Below are positions 1 to 8,535 of a DNA stretch of 64,000 bases, in pieces; position 1 is the stretch's first letter; every line of letters starts with the position of its first letter. Below the pieces are notes generated by a model. The model searched no databases and had not been told where the DNA came from. It saw only the letters and a program-made list of their open reading frames with translations. The stretch spans positions 248,001-312,000 of the forward strand of contig NZ_JACIEP010000005.1 of the NCBI RefSeq assembly GCF_014196915.1, in the 5' to 3' direction. This stretch comes from Dysgonomonas hofstadii. GTDB lineage: Bacteria; Bacteroidota; Bacteroidia; Bacteroidales; Dysgonomonadaceae. The position numbers were made by a program, and so were the translations under genes.

Positions 1-168
1 AATGATTATTTTTCCCGCCTTGGATATCTGTTCATTGCCTTGGATCAACGGGTAGCATAGCTTCTCGGTATTTTCATCCGTGAGGATAAACAGCCTGTCG
101 TAGTCTATTCTGCTTAGTATATCAGATAAATCTTTATTCAGATCGGTTGATTTTATTACTTTTTGCAC
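1..168 (-). CDS. aroB: 3-dehydroquinate synthase, N-terminal fragment (partial)
   Basis: The minus strand is open from a GTG at 168 to the window edge and gives 56 residues starting MQKVIKSTDL. The stretch RLFILTDENTEKLCYPLI resembles the N-terminus of Bacteroidetes 3-dehydroquinate synthase, the NAD- and metal-dependent enzyme that makes 3-dehydroquinate from DAHP in the shikimate pathway. The catalytic part lies outside the window, so the call rests on this short match to remembered family members. The GTG is the first usual start codon; the frame stays open a little further upstream, so the start is uncertain. The upstream region carries two dispersed repeats. Confidence 0.55.
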   Translation of the reverse strand, partial: MQKVIKSTDLNKDLSDILSRIDYDRLFILTDENTEKLCYPLIQGNEQISKAGKIII

Positions 169-204
169 GTCGGTAATTATATATTTATTGTTCTTCTTCT
201 AACT

Positions 205-233
205 AAAAAGTTACAAAAGTTACACTTTTGCAG
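205..233 (-). repeat. 29-bp dispersed repeat upstream of aroB
   Basis: These 29 bases are the exact reverse complement of 59604-59632, which lies upstream of the B3/B4-domain gene. On the minus strand the unit starts CTGCAAAAGTG and ends TTGTAACTTTTT. In both places it lies a short distance (about 37-53 bases) before a coding start and near a GTCAGGTTT motif, so the two upstream regions share a common module. Confidence 0.8.
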
Positions 234-259
234 TATTTTTTCATTTTATTATCTTTAAT

Positions 260-305
260 AAAACCTGACAATTGAAAATCGACGAAGCGAAGGCGAGTCA
301 AACCT
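260..305 (-). repeat. 46-bp dispersed repeat, copy 1 (intergenic)
   Basis: The reverse complement of these 46 bases is identical to 60676-60721, inside the coding sequence of the NAD(P)HX repair enzyme. A 25-base core of it also occurs at 52773-52797 inside the inverted-repeat element near 53 kb. It contains the motif CTCGCCTTCGCTTCGTCGAT and ends with GTCAGGTTT when read on the minus strand. Confidence 0.9.
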
Positions 306-380
306 TACACTTTTTTCAACTTTTTCTATTTCAGTATTTTTTGTTCTCATTCCTCTTTTTTAATGTATAGATAAAGAACT

Positions 381-1352
381 TTAATTAAAATACATATTTT
401 CTTCAAATTTATATCCCCTCAATACTTCATCAATTTTCATTGGGCGTTTACCAGCGAACTGTATATCTGTTATACTGATACATCCATCTGAACAAACTAC
501 ATGCAGATAAGTTTTATTATCAGTAAGAATTGTTCCGGCTGCATTTGATTGTAGGCTGTTTATAATTTGCGAAGCATATATTTTTACGTTCTGGGGCTCT
601 TTTCCTTCCGTATATAGTTCAGTCCATGCGGCAGGGTAGGGCGACATTCCCCGTATCAGGTTATGTATATCTTTTGCAGGTTTGTTCCAGTCGATGCGAC
701 AGGTTTCCTTAAATATCTTGGGTGCGGCTTTCAAATCATTTTCATCAGTAAAGAATTGTGACTGGTCTACAGCATCTACTTTGTTTTCGAGCAGCATATC
801 TACTGTCTTGCACACAAGCTTCGATCCTACGAGCATTAATTTGTCGTGAATGACTCCTGCGTTATCTTCGTCTTCTATTTTTACTTTTTCCTGCATGATT
901 ATTTTTCCCGTGTCTATCTCGTGTGTGAGGAAGAAAGTAGTAACGCCGGTTTCTTTTTCCCCGTTTATCACAGCCCAGTTGATAGGTGCTGCGCCACGAT
1001 ACAGAGGGAGCAATGACGCATGCAGGTTGAACGTACCCAGTCGTGGCATATCCCATACTATTTCGGGCAGCATACGGAAAGCGACAACGATCTGCAGATC
1101 GGCATTCCATGCTTTCAGCTCCGACAAGAATGATTCGTCTTTCAGTTTCTCAGGTTGCAGTAATGGGATATTCTGTTCCAACGCATATTTTTTTACAGCC
1201 GAGTATTGTATTTTATGTCCTCTTCCGCTTGGTTTGTCGGGCATCGTGATTGCACCGACTACGTTATATCCGTTTTCTACAAGCGCTTTCAGGCTTTCAA
1301 CCGCAAATTCAGGTGTTCCCATGAAAACGATACGCAGATCTTTTTTGTTCAT
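381..1352 (-). CDS. fmt: methionyl-tRNA formyltransferase
   Basis: Transfers a formyl group from 10-formyltetrahydrofolate to Met-tRNA(fMet) for translation initiation. The 323-residue length is normal. The N-terminal Rossmann domain begins with IVFMGTPEFAV (residues 8-18). The formyltransferase signature NLHASLLPLYRGAAPI spans residues 109-124, with N109 and H111 in the catalytic positions, and D147 in THEIDTG completes the usual Asn-His-Asp set. The C-terminal part (about 205-320) corresponds to the tRNA-binding beta barrel. The ATG at 1352 gives the expected N-terminus. A TACTTTTG box on the minus strand at 1378-1385 could be its promoter. No deformylase gene is adjacent, so it seems to be transcribed alone. 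Confidence 0.97.
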   Translation of the reverse strand: MNKKDLRIVFMGTPEFAVESLKALVENGYNVVGAITMPDKPSGRGHKIQYSAVKKYALEQNIPLLQPEKLKDESFLSELKAWNADLQIVVAFRMLPEIVWDMPRLGTFNLHASLLPLYRGAAPINWAVINGEKETGVTTFFLTHEIDTGKIIMQEKVKIEDEDNAGVIHDKLMLVGSKLVCKTVDMLLENKVDAVDQSQFFTDENDLKAAPKIFKETCRIDWNKPAKDIHNLIRGMSPYPAAWTELYTEGKEPQNVKIYASQIINSLQSNAAGTILTDNKTYLHVVCSDGCISITDIQFAGKRPMKIDEVLRGYKFEENMYFN

Positions 1353-1377
1353 CAGTTTTTCAAGATTATTTGATCTA

Positions 1378-1385
1378 CAAAAGTA
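1378..1385 (-). promoter_or_regulatory. putative -7 box for fmt (TACTTTTG)
   Basis: Read on the minus strand this is TACTTTTG, matching the Bacteroidetes TAnnTTTG -7 consensus, 26 bases before the fmt ATG. No clear TTTG -33 box was found at the ideal distance. Confidence 0.45.
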
Positions 1386-1412
1386 GCTAAAATAAGCGTT
1401 GTATAAAAGGTA

Positions 1413-1446
1413 ATGAGGATGTAAAAGTATACTCTTACACCCTCAT
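1413..1446 (-). terminator. hairpin downstream of the small membrane protein gene
   Basis: The arms ATGAGGATGTAA and TTACACCCTCAT pair with one mismatch around a 10-base loop, 24 bases after the stop of the minus-strand gene at 1470-1700. The T run after the stem is weak on the minus strand, so termination is plausible but not certain. Confidence 0.4.
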
Positions 1447-1469
1447 TTTATGTTGTTGTCTATCCTGGT

Positions 1470-1700
1470 TTAATTCCGTTCGTTTTCTTTCTTCTTTTTT
1501 GCCTCATAAGCATCCCTTTTGAAGAAGAATACATATATCAACCAAAGAAATATAAAAGTAAGGCTGGCAATAACGATAGATATGCCTGTTTTCCATATAT
1601 GCTGCCATTCTATGGGGGTTACTCCCCATAAAGCCAGAATGGTGAGGGCTGCTCCTGCAAAAATAACAAGTCCTAATAATAAACCGATAAAGTATTTCAT
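1470..1700 (-). CDS. small two-helix membrane protein, function unknown
   Basis: I do not recognise a family. The 76-residue product starts at an ATG and has two strongly hydrophobic segments (about residues 3-25 and 39-60) separated by a short polar loop with two tryptophans (W32, W36). It ends in a highly charged tail (KRDAYEAKKKKENERN) that should be cytoplasmic. The composition is that of an inner-membrane protein and there are no catalytic motifs. It stands alone between fmt and the ClC gene, with a hairpin after it. A real gene is likely because the coding pattern is good and nothing else occupies the interval. Confidence 0.7.
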   Translation of the reverse strand: MKYFIGLLLGLVIFAGAALTILALWGVTPIEWQHIWKTGISIVIASLTFIFLWLIYVFFFKRDAYEAKKKKENERN

Positions 1701-1806
1701 AAGGTTCTGGTTTTTATAATATTGTACTCTACAAATATATAAAAAAGATCAGACTGGCTATACTTTGTATAAGTTAAAGTGTTTTAAGTAAAACGCATAT
1801 GATGCT

Positions 1807-3603
1807 TTATTCTTCAATGAAGTTCTCTGCCAGTACGCCCCGGTATACATCCAGAATGTTCGATTTAGAGATAAATCCCAGATATACGTCATTCTCATCA
1901 ATAACCGGAAGATTCCAGGCCTTGGTTTCATCGAAACTTTTCATAACAGCTTCCATTGGCATACCTACGACTATCACGGCAGGAGGCGAGGTCATGAAGC
2001 GCGATACTTTAAAACGGTTATACAGTTCGGGACGGAACATGATATTACGTATATTATCTATCAGTACGATACCAAGGAAACGGTTCTTATCGTCCAATAC
2101 AGGAAAAACGTTACGTGAAGATCGAGAGATGACCTTCACCATATCGCCTAATGTCATATCGGGATGAATAGCCTGAAAATTCGTTTCTATCAGTTTCTCT
2201 ATTTCCATCAAAGTCAGTACGGCTTTGTCTTTCTGGTGAGTAATCAGCTCTCCTCTTTTGGCCAATCGCATAGAGTAGATACTGTGCGGTTCAAAGAACT
2301 TGATCACTACATAGGAAGATATGGAAACGATCATCAGAGGAAGCAGCAATTCATATCCGCCTGTCAGTTCGGCAATTAAAAATGTTCCGGTCAGCGGAGC
2401 ATGCATTACCCCGGCCATTACTCCGGCCATGCCCATCAGGGCAAAGTTTTCTTCCGGCAGTAAGGGTACATACTCGCTCAGGGTGGAGTTATTCAGTGTA
2501 AAAGCGAAAACAAATCCTGCAATACAACCGAGGAACAAGGATGGAGCAAATATTCCCCCTGTACCGCCTGCTCCGTTTGTGGCACTTGATGCAAATACTT
2601 TCATTAAGAGTACTCCTCCCAGAAATATAATGATTGTCCATCTGTAATCCTTAAATTGGAAGAAAGCACTGTTGTTCAGTAGCTCGTTATAATCTTTATG
2701 CCCGTTGATAAGCAGGTTTATTGTGTCGTAACCTTCACCATAGAGGGGTGGTAATAAGAATATGAGTATACTGAGAATGCTGGCTCCGATACCAAATTTT
2801 TGCCAGTAGGTCAGTTTTCGAAACTGTGTTTCGAACCAGTCCATCGCACGGGTAAAATATAATGATACTAGTCCGCAGAAAATCCCCAGTAATATAACGT
2901 ATGGAATGCGTTCGAACAAGAATGCATCGGTATGTGCATAGTTGAACATGGCTTTGGTTCCCATAGTAAGATAGGAGAGGGTAGCGGCAGTAACAGATGT
3001 CACCAACAATGGTAATACTGTAAAAGTAGTCAGGTCGAGCATCAGTACTTCAACCACAAAAACAAGCCCTGCAATAGGAGCTTTGAATATACCCGCAATG
3101 GCTCCGGCAGCACCGCAACCGATGAGGAGCATCAGGTATTTTTGTTCTACTTTAAAAAAGCGTCCTAAGTTAGATCCTATAGCCGAACCTGTCAAAACGA
3201 TCGGAGCCTCAGCTCCTACCGATCCCCCGAAACCGATGGTGACAGAACTGGCAACAATGGATGTGTACATGTTGTGGATCTTAATAAAGCTTTTGCGCTG
3301 CGATATAGCGTACAATATCTTTGTTACCCCATGGCTTATATCATCCCTTACCACATATTTTACATATAGCCCGGCTATCAGTATCCCTAATACAGGAAAT
3401 ACCAGATACATATAGTTCGCTCCTTCTGTCAGGAAATTAGATGTAAGTATATGTTGGATAATATGTATAAGACTTTTTAGTATGAATGCGGCTAAGGCTG
3501 TGAATATCCCGATGAGGAAACTCACAAACAAGACCATCTGCTTTTCTTTGATGTTCTGTGTTTTCCAGACAAGGAAATTATTGTACAATTTTTTCAGTGA
3601 CAT
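1807..3603 (-). CDS. ClC-family chloride channel or H+/Cl- antiporter with C-terminal CBS domains
   Basis: The 598-residue protein has a long multi-helix ClC core (about residues 20-440) followed by two CBS domains (about 465-590) that in this family bind adenine nucleotides and gate transport. The anion-pathway motif GGSVGAEAP lies at 126-134 and E132 aligns with the gating glutamate of ClC antiporters. A second pathway motif is GTGGIFAPSLF in the second half. CBS-tailed ClC proteins of this type are common in Bacteroidetes; channel versus antiporter cannot be decided from sequence alone. The ATG at 3603 is preceded by a TATTTTTG box on the minus strand. The gene appears monocistronic. Confidence 0.93.
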   Translation of the reverse strand: MSLKKLYNNFLVWKTQNIKEKQMVLFVSFLIGIFTALAAFILKSLIHIIQHILTSNFLTEGANYMYLVFPVLGILIAGLYVKYVVRDDISHGVTKILYAISQRKSFIKIHNMYTSIVASSVTIGFGGSVGAEAPIVLTGSAIGSNLGRFFKVEQKYLMLLIGCGAAGAIAGIFKAPIAGLVFVVEVLMLDLTTFTVLPLLVTSVTAATLSYLTMGTKAMFNYAHTDAFLFERIPYVILLGIFCGLVSLYFTRAMDWFETQFRKLTYWQKFGIGASILSILIFLLPPLYGEGYDTINLLINGHKDYNELLNNSAFFQFKDYRWTIIIFLGGVLLMKVFASSATNGAGGTGGIFAPSLFLGCIAGFVFAFTLNNSTLSEYVPLLPEENFALMGMAGVMAGVMHAPLTGTFLIAELTGGYELLLPLMIVSISSYVVIKFFEPHSIYSMRLAKRGELITHQKDKAVLTLMEIEKLIETNFQAIHPDMTLGDMVKVISRSSRNVFPVLDDKNRFLGIVLIDNIRNIMFRPELYNRFKVSRFMTSPPAVIVVGMPMEAVMKSFDETKAWNLPVIDENDVYLGFISKSNILDVYRGVLAENFIEE

Positions 3604-3623
3604 TTACGTATAATTTGAACCAG

Positions 3624-3631
3624 CAAAAATA
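3624..3631 (-). promoter_or_regulatory. putative -7 box for the ClC gene (TATTTTTG)
   Basis: The minus-strand reading TATTTTTG fits TAnnTTTG and lies about 21 bases before the ATG at 3603. Confidence 0.5.
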
Positions 3632-3709
3632 TAAAAAAGAAAGCATTTAAATTACAAAAACATGAACTACTTGGTAAAATAGTTAAGGCTCAATTCTTAC
3701 TTCTTCATA

Positions 3710-4807
3710 TTAATTAGGAGCTTTCGAGTACAGGTAGGCGGCAATAGCAATAAATACTATATTTGGTATCCACACGGCAAGCATAGGTGTCATAGTACCC
3801 GATACGGCAAACGAAGAACTCACCGTTTGGAATAATATGTAAGAAACACTTAGCCCTAATCCTATACCTATGTTCAGTCCCATTCCTCCCTTTACTTTGC
3901 GGGCGGACAATGAGGCTCCTATGATAGTAAGGATGAAAGCTGAAAAGACTGAAGCAAAGCGCTTATGAAATTCTATTTCGAATTGGGTAATGCTCACTTC
4001 ACCCACACTGGCCAGTCCTCTTTCTTTTTGCCGTTGTATATAACTATATAGCTTGGGAGTAGTCATTTGCTCAAAGTCGTTGACCGACACTAGTATATCA
4101 CTTGGAGTAACGGTTATCACAGTATCCAGTGATGAACCCGAAGAAATAACTTCCTTCATGCCCTGAAATTCACGTATAGAATAATTGGTGGCTGTCCAGC
4201 TATAAGCACTGTCATATCTTAGCCTTTTTGCTAAAAATCTGGATTTCAATTCTTTGCCATCGAACTTGTCTAGTGCGAAATTAATACCCTCCCGGCTTCT
4301 ATTATCAAAACTTTCCATATATAGGATCACACCCTTATCTATTTGCATTTGGATATGCCTGACATAGTCTACGCTTTTGTCTTTTATATATTTATTCTGG
4401 AAATCGATACGTGTCTTATTCGCCGGCGGTATAATAAAGCTACTCAGTATAAATGAAAATATCGCTATCACCGAGGCAGAGATCATGTAAGGCTTCATCA
4501 GGCGTTTGAAGCTCATACCGTTGGATAACATAGCTATAATTTCCGAGTTATCAGCCAGTTTGGATGTAAAGAAGATTACAGCTATAAAAACAAATAATGC
4601 GCTGAACAGGTTTGTGTAATACGGTACAAAGTTCATGTAATAGTCGAAAACAATAGCTTTCAGCGGAGCATTGTTATTCAGGAATTTATCTAGCTTTTCA
4701 TTAATGTCGAATACCACGGCGATAGAAATTATCAGGACGATGGAGAATATGTATGTCCCCAAAAACTTCCTGATAATATATTTGTCAAGTATTGACAATA
4801 ATTTCAT
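3710..4807 (-). CDS. lptG: LptF/LptG-family permease of the lipopolysaccharide export ABC transporter
   Basis: The 365-residue length and layout are typical of YjgP/YjgQ permeases: three N-terminal transmembrane helices (about 10-120), a periplasmic beta-jellyroll region (about 125-270) and three C-terminal helices (about 275-360). Together with a second permease and LptB this class moves lipopolysaccharide from the inner membrane to the LptC-LptA bridge. It follows tgt on the same strand, an arrangement common in Bacteroidetes. LptF and LptG are hard to separate by sequence, so the symbol follows that context. The start ATG at 4807 is immediately followed by MKLLSILDKYIIRKFL, the usual N-terminal amphipathic stretch. 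Confidence 0.9.
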   Translation of the reverse strand: MKLLSILDKYIIRKFLGTYIFSIVLIISIAVVFDINEKLDKFLNNNAPLKAIVFDYYMNFVPYYTNLFSALFVFIAVIFFTSKLADNSEIIAMLSNGMSFKRLMKPYMISASVIAIFSFILSSFIIPPANKTRIDFQNKYIKDKSVDYVRHIQMQIDKGVILYMESFDNRSREGINFALDKFDGKELKSRFLAKRLRYDSAYSWTATNYSIREFQGMKEVISSGSSLDTVITVTPSDILVSVNDFEQMTTPKLYSYIQRQKERGLASVGEVSITQFEIEFHKRFASVFSAFILTIIGASLSARKVKGGMGLNIGIGLGLSVSYILFQTVSSSFAVSGTMTPMLAVWIPNIVFIAIAAYLYSKAPN

Positions 4808-5010
4808 CCTGTTTTTCTTTTTAATAAAAACTTACAAACCTGACAGATTATTCAGTTATCAGTCACCAGTTAACAAAAAACACTTGTGACTATTTCTCAT
4901 AACCTGACAAAGATTACAGTTTTTCAATAGTTTCCAAAGATAGTATAATTGGCACGCCGGCATATTTCCGAATTAGCTAATTATTCTTTATATAGATAAA
5001 CTTTTTTTAA

Positions 5011-6141
5011 TTATATCCGCTTTGAAATATCTTCAATAACCGAACGTTTCCAATCCGTAAAGTCTCCTTCTATAATATGCCTGCGGGCTTCGCCCACCAG
5101 CCACAGATAAAAAGCAAGGTTGTGGATCGATGCTATCTGCAATGCCAATATTTCATTCGTAATAAACAGATGGCGAAGATATGCTTTTGAATACAAACTA
5201 TCAACAAAAGACGTCCCGTTTTCGTCTAAAGATGAAAAATCGTTTGCCCATTTCTTGTTTCGCATATTCATTATGCCGTTTCGGGTAAACAGTTGTCCGT
5301 TGCGTCCGTTGCGAGTAGGCATTATGCAGTCAAACATATCCACTCCACGCTCAATAGCTTCAAGTATATTGGCCGGAGTACCTACTCCCATCAGGTAACG
5401 GGGTTTATCCTTCGGTAATATCTCATTTACTACCTCGATCATTTCATACATCTTTTCGGTAGGTTCGCCTACGGCAAGCCCTCCGATGGCGTTTCCATCT
5501 GCTCCTTTCGATACCACGTTTTCAGCTGCCCTGATGCGCAGGTTGGGATAAACACAACCTTGTACGATGGGGAACAATGTCTGTTTGTAGCCATACTCGC
5601 ATTCGGTATCGCTAAACCGTTTGATACATCTGTCGAGCCAGCGTTCGGTCAGATCAAGCGATTTCTTCGCGTAATTATAATCGGCATCACCCGGCGTGCA
5701 TTCGTCGAAGGCCATAATAATATCTGCCCCGATCACCCGTTGAATATCCATTACCGATTCGGGTGTGAAAAAATGTTTCGAACCGTCGATATGCGAGCGG
5801 AATATAGCCCCTTCTTCGGTCAGTTTCCGGTTTTCTGCGAGGGAAAATACCTGAAATCCACCACTATCGGTAAGTATAGGTTTCTTCCAACTATTAAACT
5901 TATGTAATCCTCCGGCCTGTTTTAGTATTTCAAGCCCGGGCCGGAGATATAGGTGATAAGTATTTCCTAGTATTATTTGCGCATGGATATCATTGTCCAG
6001 TTCGGGCATATGCACCGCTTTCACTGCCCCTTGTGTACCCACCGGCATGAATATCGGAGTTTCTATTTGCCCGTGGTCTGTTGTAATAAGTCCCGCACGG
6101 GCACGGGACTTACTGTCTGTATATTGAAGTTTAAAGTCCAT
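5011..6141 (-). CDS. tgt: queuine tRNA-ribosyltransferase (tRNA-guanine transglycosylase)
   Basis: Exchanges guanine-34 of GUN-anticodon tRNAs for the queuosine precursor preQ1. The 376-residue length is normal. The substrate motif TDSGGFQVFSL (91-101) includes D92, and GGLAVGEP and FDCIMPTRNGRNG carry the base-recognition and nucleophile regions. The canonical C-terminal zinc site CxCxxC...H is not intact: where cysteines are expected, three residues before and further upstream of YSKAYLRHL, the protein has G309, S311 and D314, while the histidine (H340 in IHNLAFY) is kept. I believe other Bacteroidetes Tgt proteins look similar, so this is probably lineage-specific rather than decay. It precedes lptG on the same strand. 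Confidence 0.96.
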   Translation of the reverse strand: MDFKLQYTDSKSRARAGLITTDHGQIETPIFMPVGTQGAVKAVHMPELDNDIHAQIILGNTYHLYLRPGLEILKQAGGLHKFNSWKKPILTDSGGFQVFSLAENRKLTEEGAIFRSHIDGSKHFFTPESVMDIQRVIGADIIMAFDECTPGDADYNYAKKSLDLTERWLDRCIKRFSDTECEYGYKQTLFPIVQGCVYPNLRIRAAENVVSKGADGNAIGGLAVGEPTEKMYEMIEVVNEILPKDKPRYLMGVGTPANILEAIERGVDMFDCIMPTRNGRNGQLFTRNGIMNMRNKKWANDFSSLDENGTSFVDSLYSKAYLRHLFITNEILALQIASIHNLAFYLWLVGEARRHIIEGDFTDWKRSVIEDISKRI

Positions 6142-6226
6142 TAATTCTATTAGCCTTTAGCTTTCAGCTTTTTATTCTCAAATTTTAGTTTACACTGTAT
6201 TCCGCTGACCGTTGGTTCAAATTAAC

Positions 6227-7591
6227 TTATATCTGGGTAGTACGCGCCTGGTCAGCATCTTCATCATCTTCCCTTTTTATCAGATCTTTCATCTGGACAA
6301 CTACTATCGATGTTTTATTTTTATTTACAACGGTGAACAGATAGCCTTCAGCTTCCAGTTTATCATGAACATTTGGTATCCGTCCGAATTTGTCTATGAG
6401 GTAACCTGCAAGGCTGTCGTATTGCTTATCTTTATCTATAGGGTGAGGTAGTTCATCATTGATGTCAGAAATCGCCGAGGTGGCTATCACCGAATACGTA
6501 TTTTCTCCGGTCTGCTCTACAAAAGGTATTTCGTTATCGTATTCATCCTGAATTTCACCGACAAGTTCTTCGAGGATGTCTTCCATTGTGATAACACCTT
6601 CTACTCCTCCATATTCGTTCAGTACAACTGCTATTTGCTGGTGCTTCACCTGAAATTCTTTTAATAACTGACCGATGCGTTTTGTTTCGGGTGTAAAGAA
6701 AACAGGGCGTACAATGGAACGGATATCCACAGTACCGCTGATACGCATCTTTTTCAGTATGTCTTTTAAATGGACAACCCCTATGACATTATCGATGCTG
6801 TCTTCGTAGCAGGGAATACGGGAATAGCCCTCTTCGATAACAAATTCAAGGGTTTTCTCGTCATAGTCATTTGCATCGATGGCTACTACTTGTGTGCGTG
6901 GAACCATTACCTGCCGGGCAGTGCGTTCCGAAAAGTCGAATGCATTCTGTATAATATCAAATTCAGTCTCATCCACCTTCCCGCTTTCCTTGGCCTGATC
7001 GACCAGATAGCGCAGTTCATCGCTCGTATATACTTCCTGTTCGGATACCACATGCAGCCCTGCAGATTTGATTACAAAATTAGCCACGCCGTTCAATACA
7101 AAAATAAACGGACGGCAAATCCAATAGAAAGCATGTAATGGATAGGCTATCGCCAGTGTCGTTTGCTCCGAACGCTGAATCGCCAGCGATTTTGGAGCTA
7201 ATTCACCTAATACTATATGTAATGTGGTAATCAAAAGGAATGCAATTGCTATGCTTATTGCTTTAATTGTGATAGTTAATCCTAATATCGTGAACGACTC
7301 AAAGCTCACACCAATAAGGTCAAAGAATCCAATAATCAGTTTCGACACCACAGGCTCACCGATCCACCCCAATGCAAGGCTGGAAATTGTAATACCAAAC
7401 TGAGTTGCAGCCAGGTAGGCGTCCAGGTGAGTGACAATATGTTTAGAGAGAGTAGCCACACGGCTCCCGGCCTGAGCCTTTAATTCGAGTTGAGAAGATC
7501 TTACTTTTACAATAGCGAATTCCGCCGCAACAAAAAAACCATTAAAAAATACGAATAAAAAAGTAACTAATACTGATAAGACAATGTCCAT
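6227..7591 (-). CDS. CNNM/CorC-type transporter with CBS pair (hemolysin family protein)
   Basis: The 454-residue protein has the three parts of this family: an N-terminal CNNM (DUF21) membrane domain with about four hydrophobic segments (1-180), a pair of CBS domains (about 205-330, including VMVPRTQVVAID) and a C-terminal CorC_HlyC domain (about 345-435, including EYGGVEGVITMEDILEELVG just before it). Family members are linked to Mg2+ or Co2+ efflux, and in Bacteroidetes one paralog (GldE) acts in gliding or protein export, but nothing here identifies this copy as such. The gene lies upstream of tgt on the same strand with an 85-bp gap. A TATCTTTG box on the minus strand lies 25 bases before the ATG. 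Confidence 0.92.
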   Translation of the reverse strand: MDIVLSVLVTFLFVFFNGFFVAAEFAIVKVRSSQLELKAQAGSRVATLSKHIVTHLDAYLAATQFGITISSLALGWIGEPVVSKLIIGFFDLIGVSFESFTILGLTITIKAISIAIAFLLITTLHIVLGELAPKSLAIQRSEQTTLAIAYPLHAFYWICRPFIFVLNGVANFVIKSAGLHVVSEQEVYTSDELRYLVDQAKESGKVDETEFDIIQNAFDFSERTARQVMVPRTQVVAIDANDYDEKTLEFVIEEGYSRIPCYEDSIDNVIGVVHLKDILKKMRISGTVDIRSIVRPVFFTPETKRIGQLLKEFQVKHQQIAVVLNEYGGVEGVITMEDILEELVGEIQDEYDNEIPFVEQTGENTYSVIATSAISDINDELPHPIDKDKQYDSLAGYLIDKFGRIPNVHDKLEAEGYLFTVVNKNKTSIVVVQMKDLIKREDDEDADQARTTQI

Positions 7592-7615
7592 ATTTTGTTA
7601 TGAATGATAATATTG

Positions 7616-7623
7616 CAAAGATA
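7616..7623 (-). promoter_or_regulatory. putative -7 box for the CNNM/CorC-type gene (TATCTTTG)
   Basis: The minus-strand reading TATCTTTG fits TAnnTTTG, 25 bases upstream of the ATG at 7591. A TATATTTG on the plus strand at 7625-7632 faces the other way but is far from the next gene. Confidence 0.55.
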
Positions 7624-7814
7624 ATATATTTGTGAATTCAACTAGCAAAAAAGAGTTTATTTGTTTTTACATGTCAACAAAACCTTATATAACGCCCCAC
7701 AAATAAATTCGGTCAGAAACGGGATAAAATATCTTAAAGTATACAAAACTCCGGCTTTCGTCTACAAATACGCACTGTTAGTCTACAAATCCAAAACAGC
7801 TTTACATATGCCTC

Positions 7815-7822
7815 TATATTTG
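7815..7822 (+). promoter_or_regulatory. putative -7 box for the outer-membrane barrel gene (TATATTTG)
   Basis: TATATTTG fits the -7 consensus, 49 bases upstream of the ATG at 7871. The remainder of the 279-bp divergent gap shows no other clear element. Confidence 0.55.
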
Positions 7823-7870
7823 TATCAGAAACAAAAAATAATATTAATCAATAACTAAAACAACAAAATT

Positions 7871-8473
7871 ATGAAAAAGATTACTGTTACAACTATCATG
7901 GCAATTTGCGGAGCATTTATTTTAAGTATCAATGCACAAACAACTACTTCTTTTGGTATAAAGCTAAATGGCAATCTAACCAACGTGAAACTTACAAATC
8001 TTCAGAGTAATGATTCTTTTAAGGCCGGGGCCTCAATAGGCGGTTTCTCAAGAATAGAATTTAGTAAACACTTTGCTTTACAACCTGAATTATTGGTAAA
8101 TTATGCAGAGAAGAAAGCGTGGAGCGACAATGAGAAAGTTAAATTCAAATATGCTTCTGTGGAAATCCCGATATACGCCTTGGGGCAGTTTCAAGCAGGA
8201 ACGGGTAAAATATTCTTAGGTATCGGGCCACACATCGGTTATGGATTCAGTGCCGATTCGAGAAAAGAAGGATTGGACGACTGGGATGAAGGTGCAAACA
8301 AAGTGGAATTGAGCCATTGGTATATGGGTGGTGGAGTAATTGCCGGATATGAATTTAAAAACGGACTAATGATAAATGCAGGTTATCAACTGGGCTATGA
8401 TCTTCGCTCCAAAAATAAAACATCGAGCATGGATACGCAGACTATAAGTTTAGGTGTAGGATATAGGTTCTGA
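7871..8473 (+). CDS. outer-membrane beta-barrel (porin family) protein
   Basis: The 200-residue product begins with a clear signal peptide (MKKITVTTIMAICGAFILSINAQ, cleavage near residue 22) and continues as alternating short beta strands such as FALQPELLVNYAEKKAW, VEIPIYALGQFQ and IAGYEFKNGLMINAGYQLGYDL. It ends in an aromatic residue (VGYRF), the usual outer-membrane insertion signal. This is the architecture of the small PorT/OmpW-like barrel families (outer membrane protein beta-barrel domain) abundant in Bacteroidetes. The substrate is unknown. It is transcribed divergently from the CNNM/CorC-type gene, and a hairpin follows the stop. Confidence 0.85.
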   Translation: MKKITVTTIMAICGAFILSINAQTTTSFGIKLNGNLTNVKLTNLQSNDSFKAGASIGGFSRIEFSKHFALQPELLVNYAEKKAWSDNEKVKFKYASVEIPIYALGQFQAGTGKIFLGIGPHIGYGFSADSRKEGLDDWDEGANKVELSHWYMGGGVIAGYEFKNGLMINAGYQLGYDLRSKNKTSSMDTQTISLGVGYRF

Positions 8474-8500
8474 TCAAGTGCATATTCTCGTGAATTAGTT

Positions 8501-8535
8501 AAGGCTTCTGGTGGTATATCAGAAGCTTTAATTTT
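8501..8535. terminator. hairpin terminator between barrel gene and recQ
   Basis: GCTTCTG (8504-8510) pairs with CAGAAGC (8520-8526) and is followed by TTTAATTTTT. It ends the plus-strand barrel gene and overlaps the end of recQ coming from the other side, so it may work in both directions. Confidence 0.6.

Noticed and set aside
7661-7858. 65-codon plus-strand frame before the barrel gene
   Set aside because: It overlaps the promoter box at 7815 and the translation is low-quality with no family.
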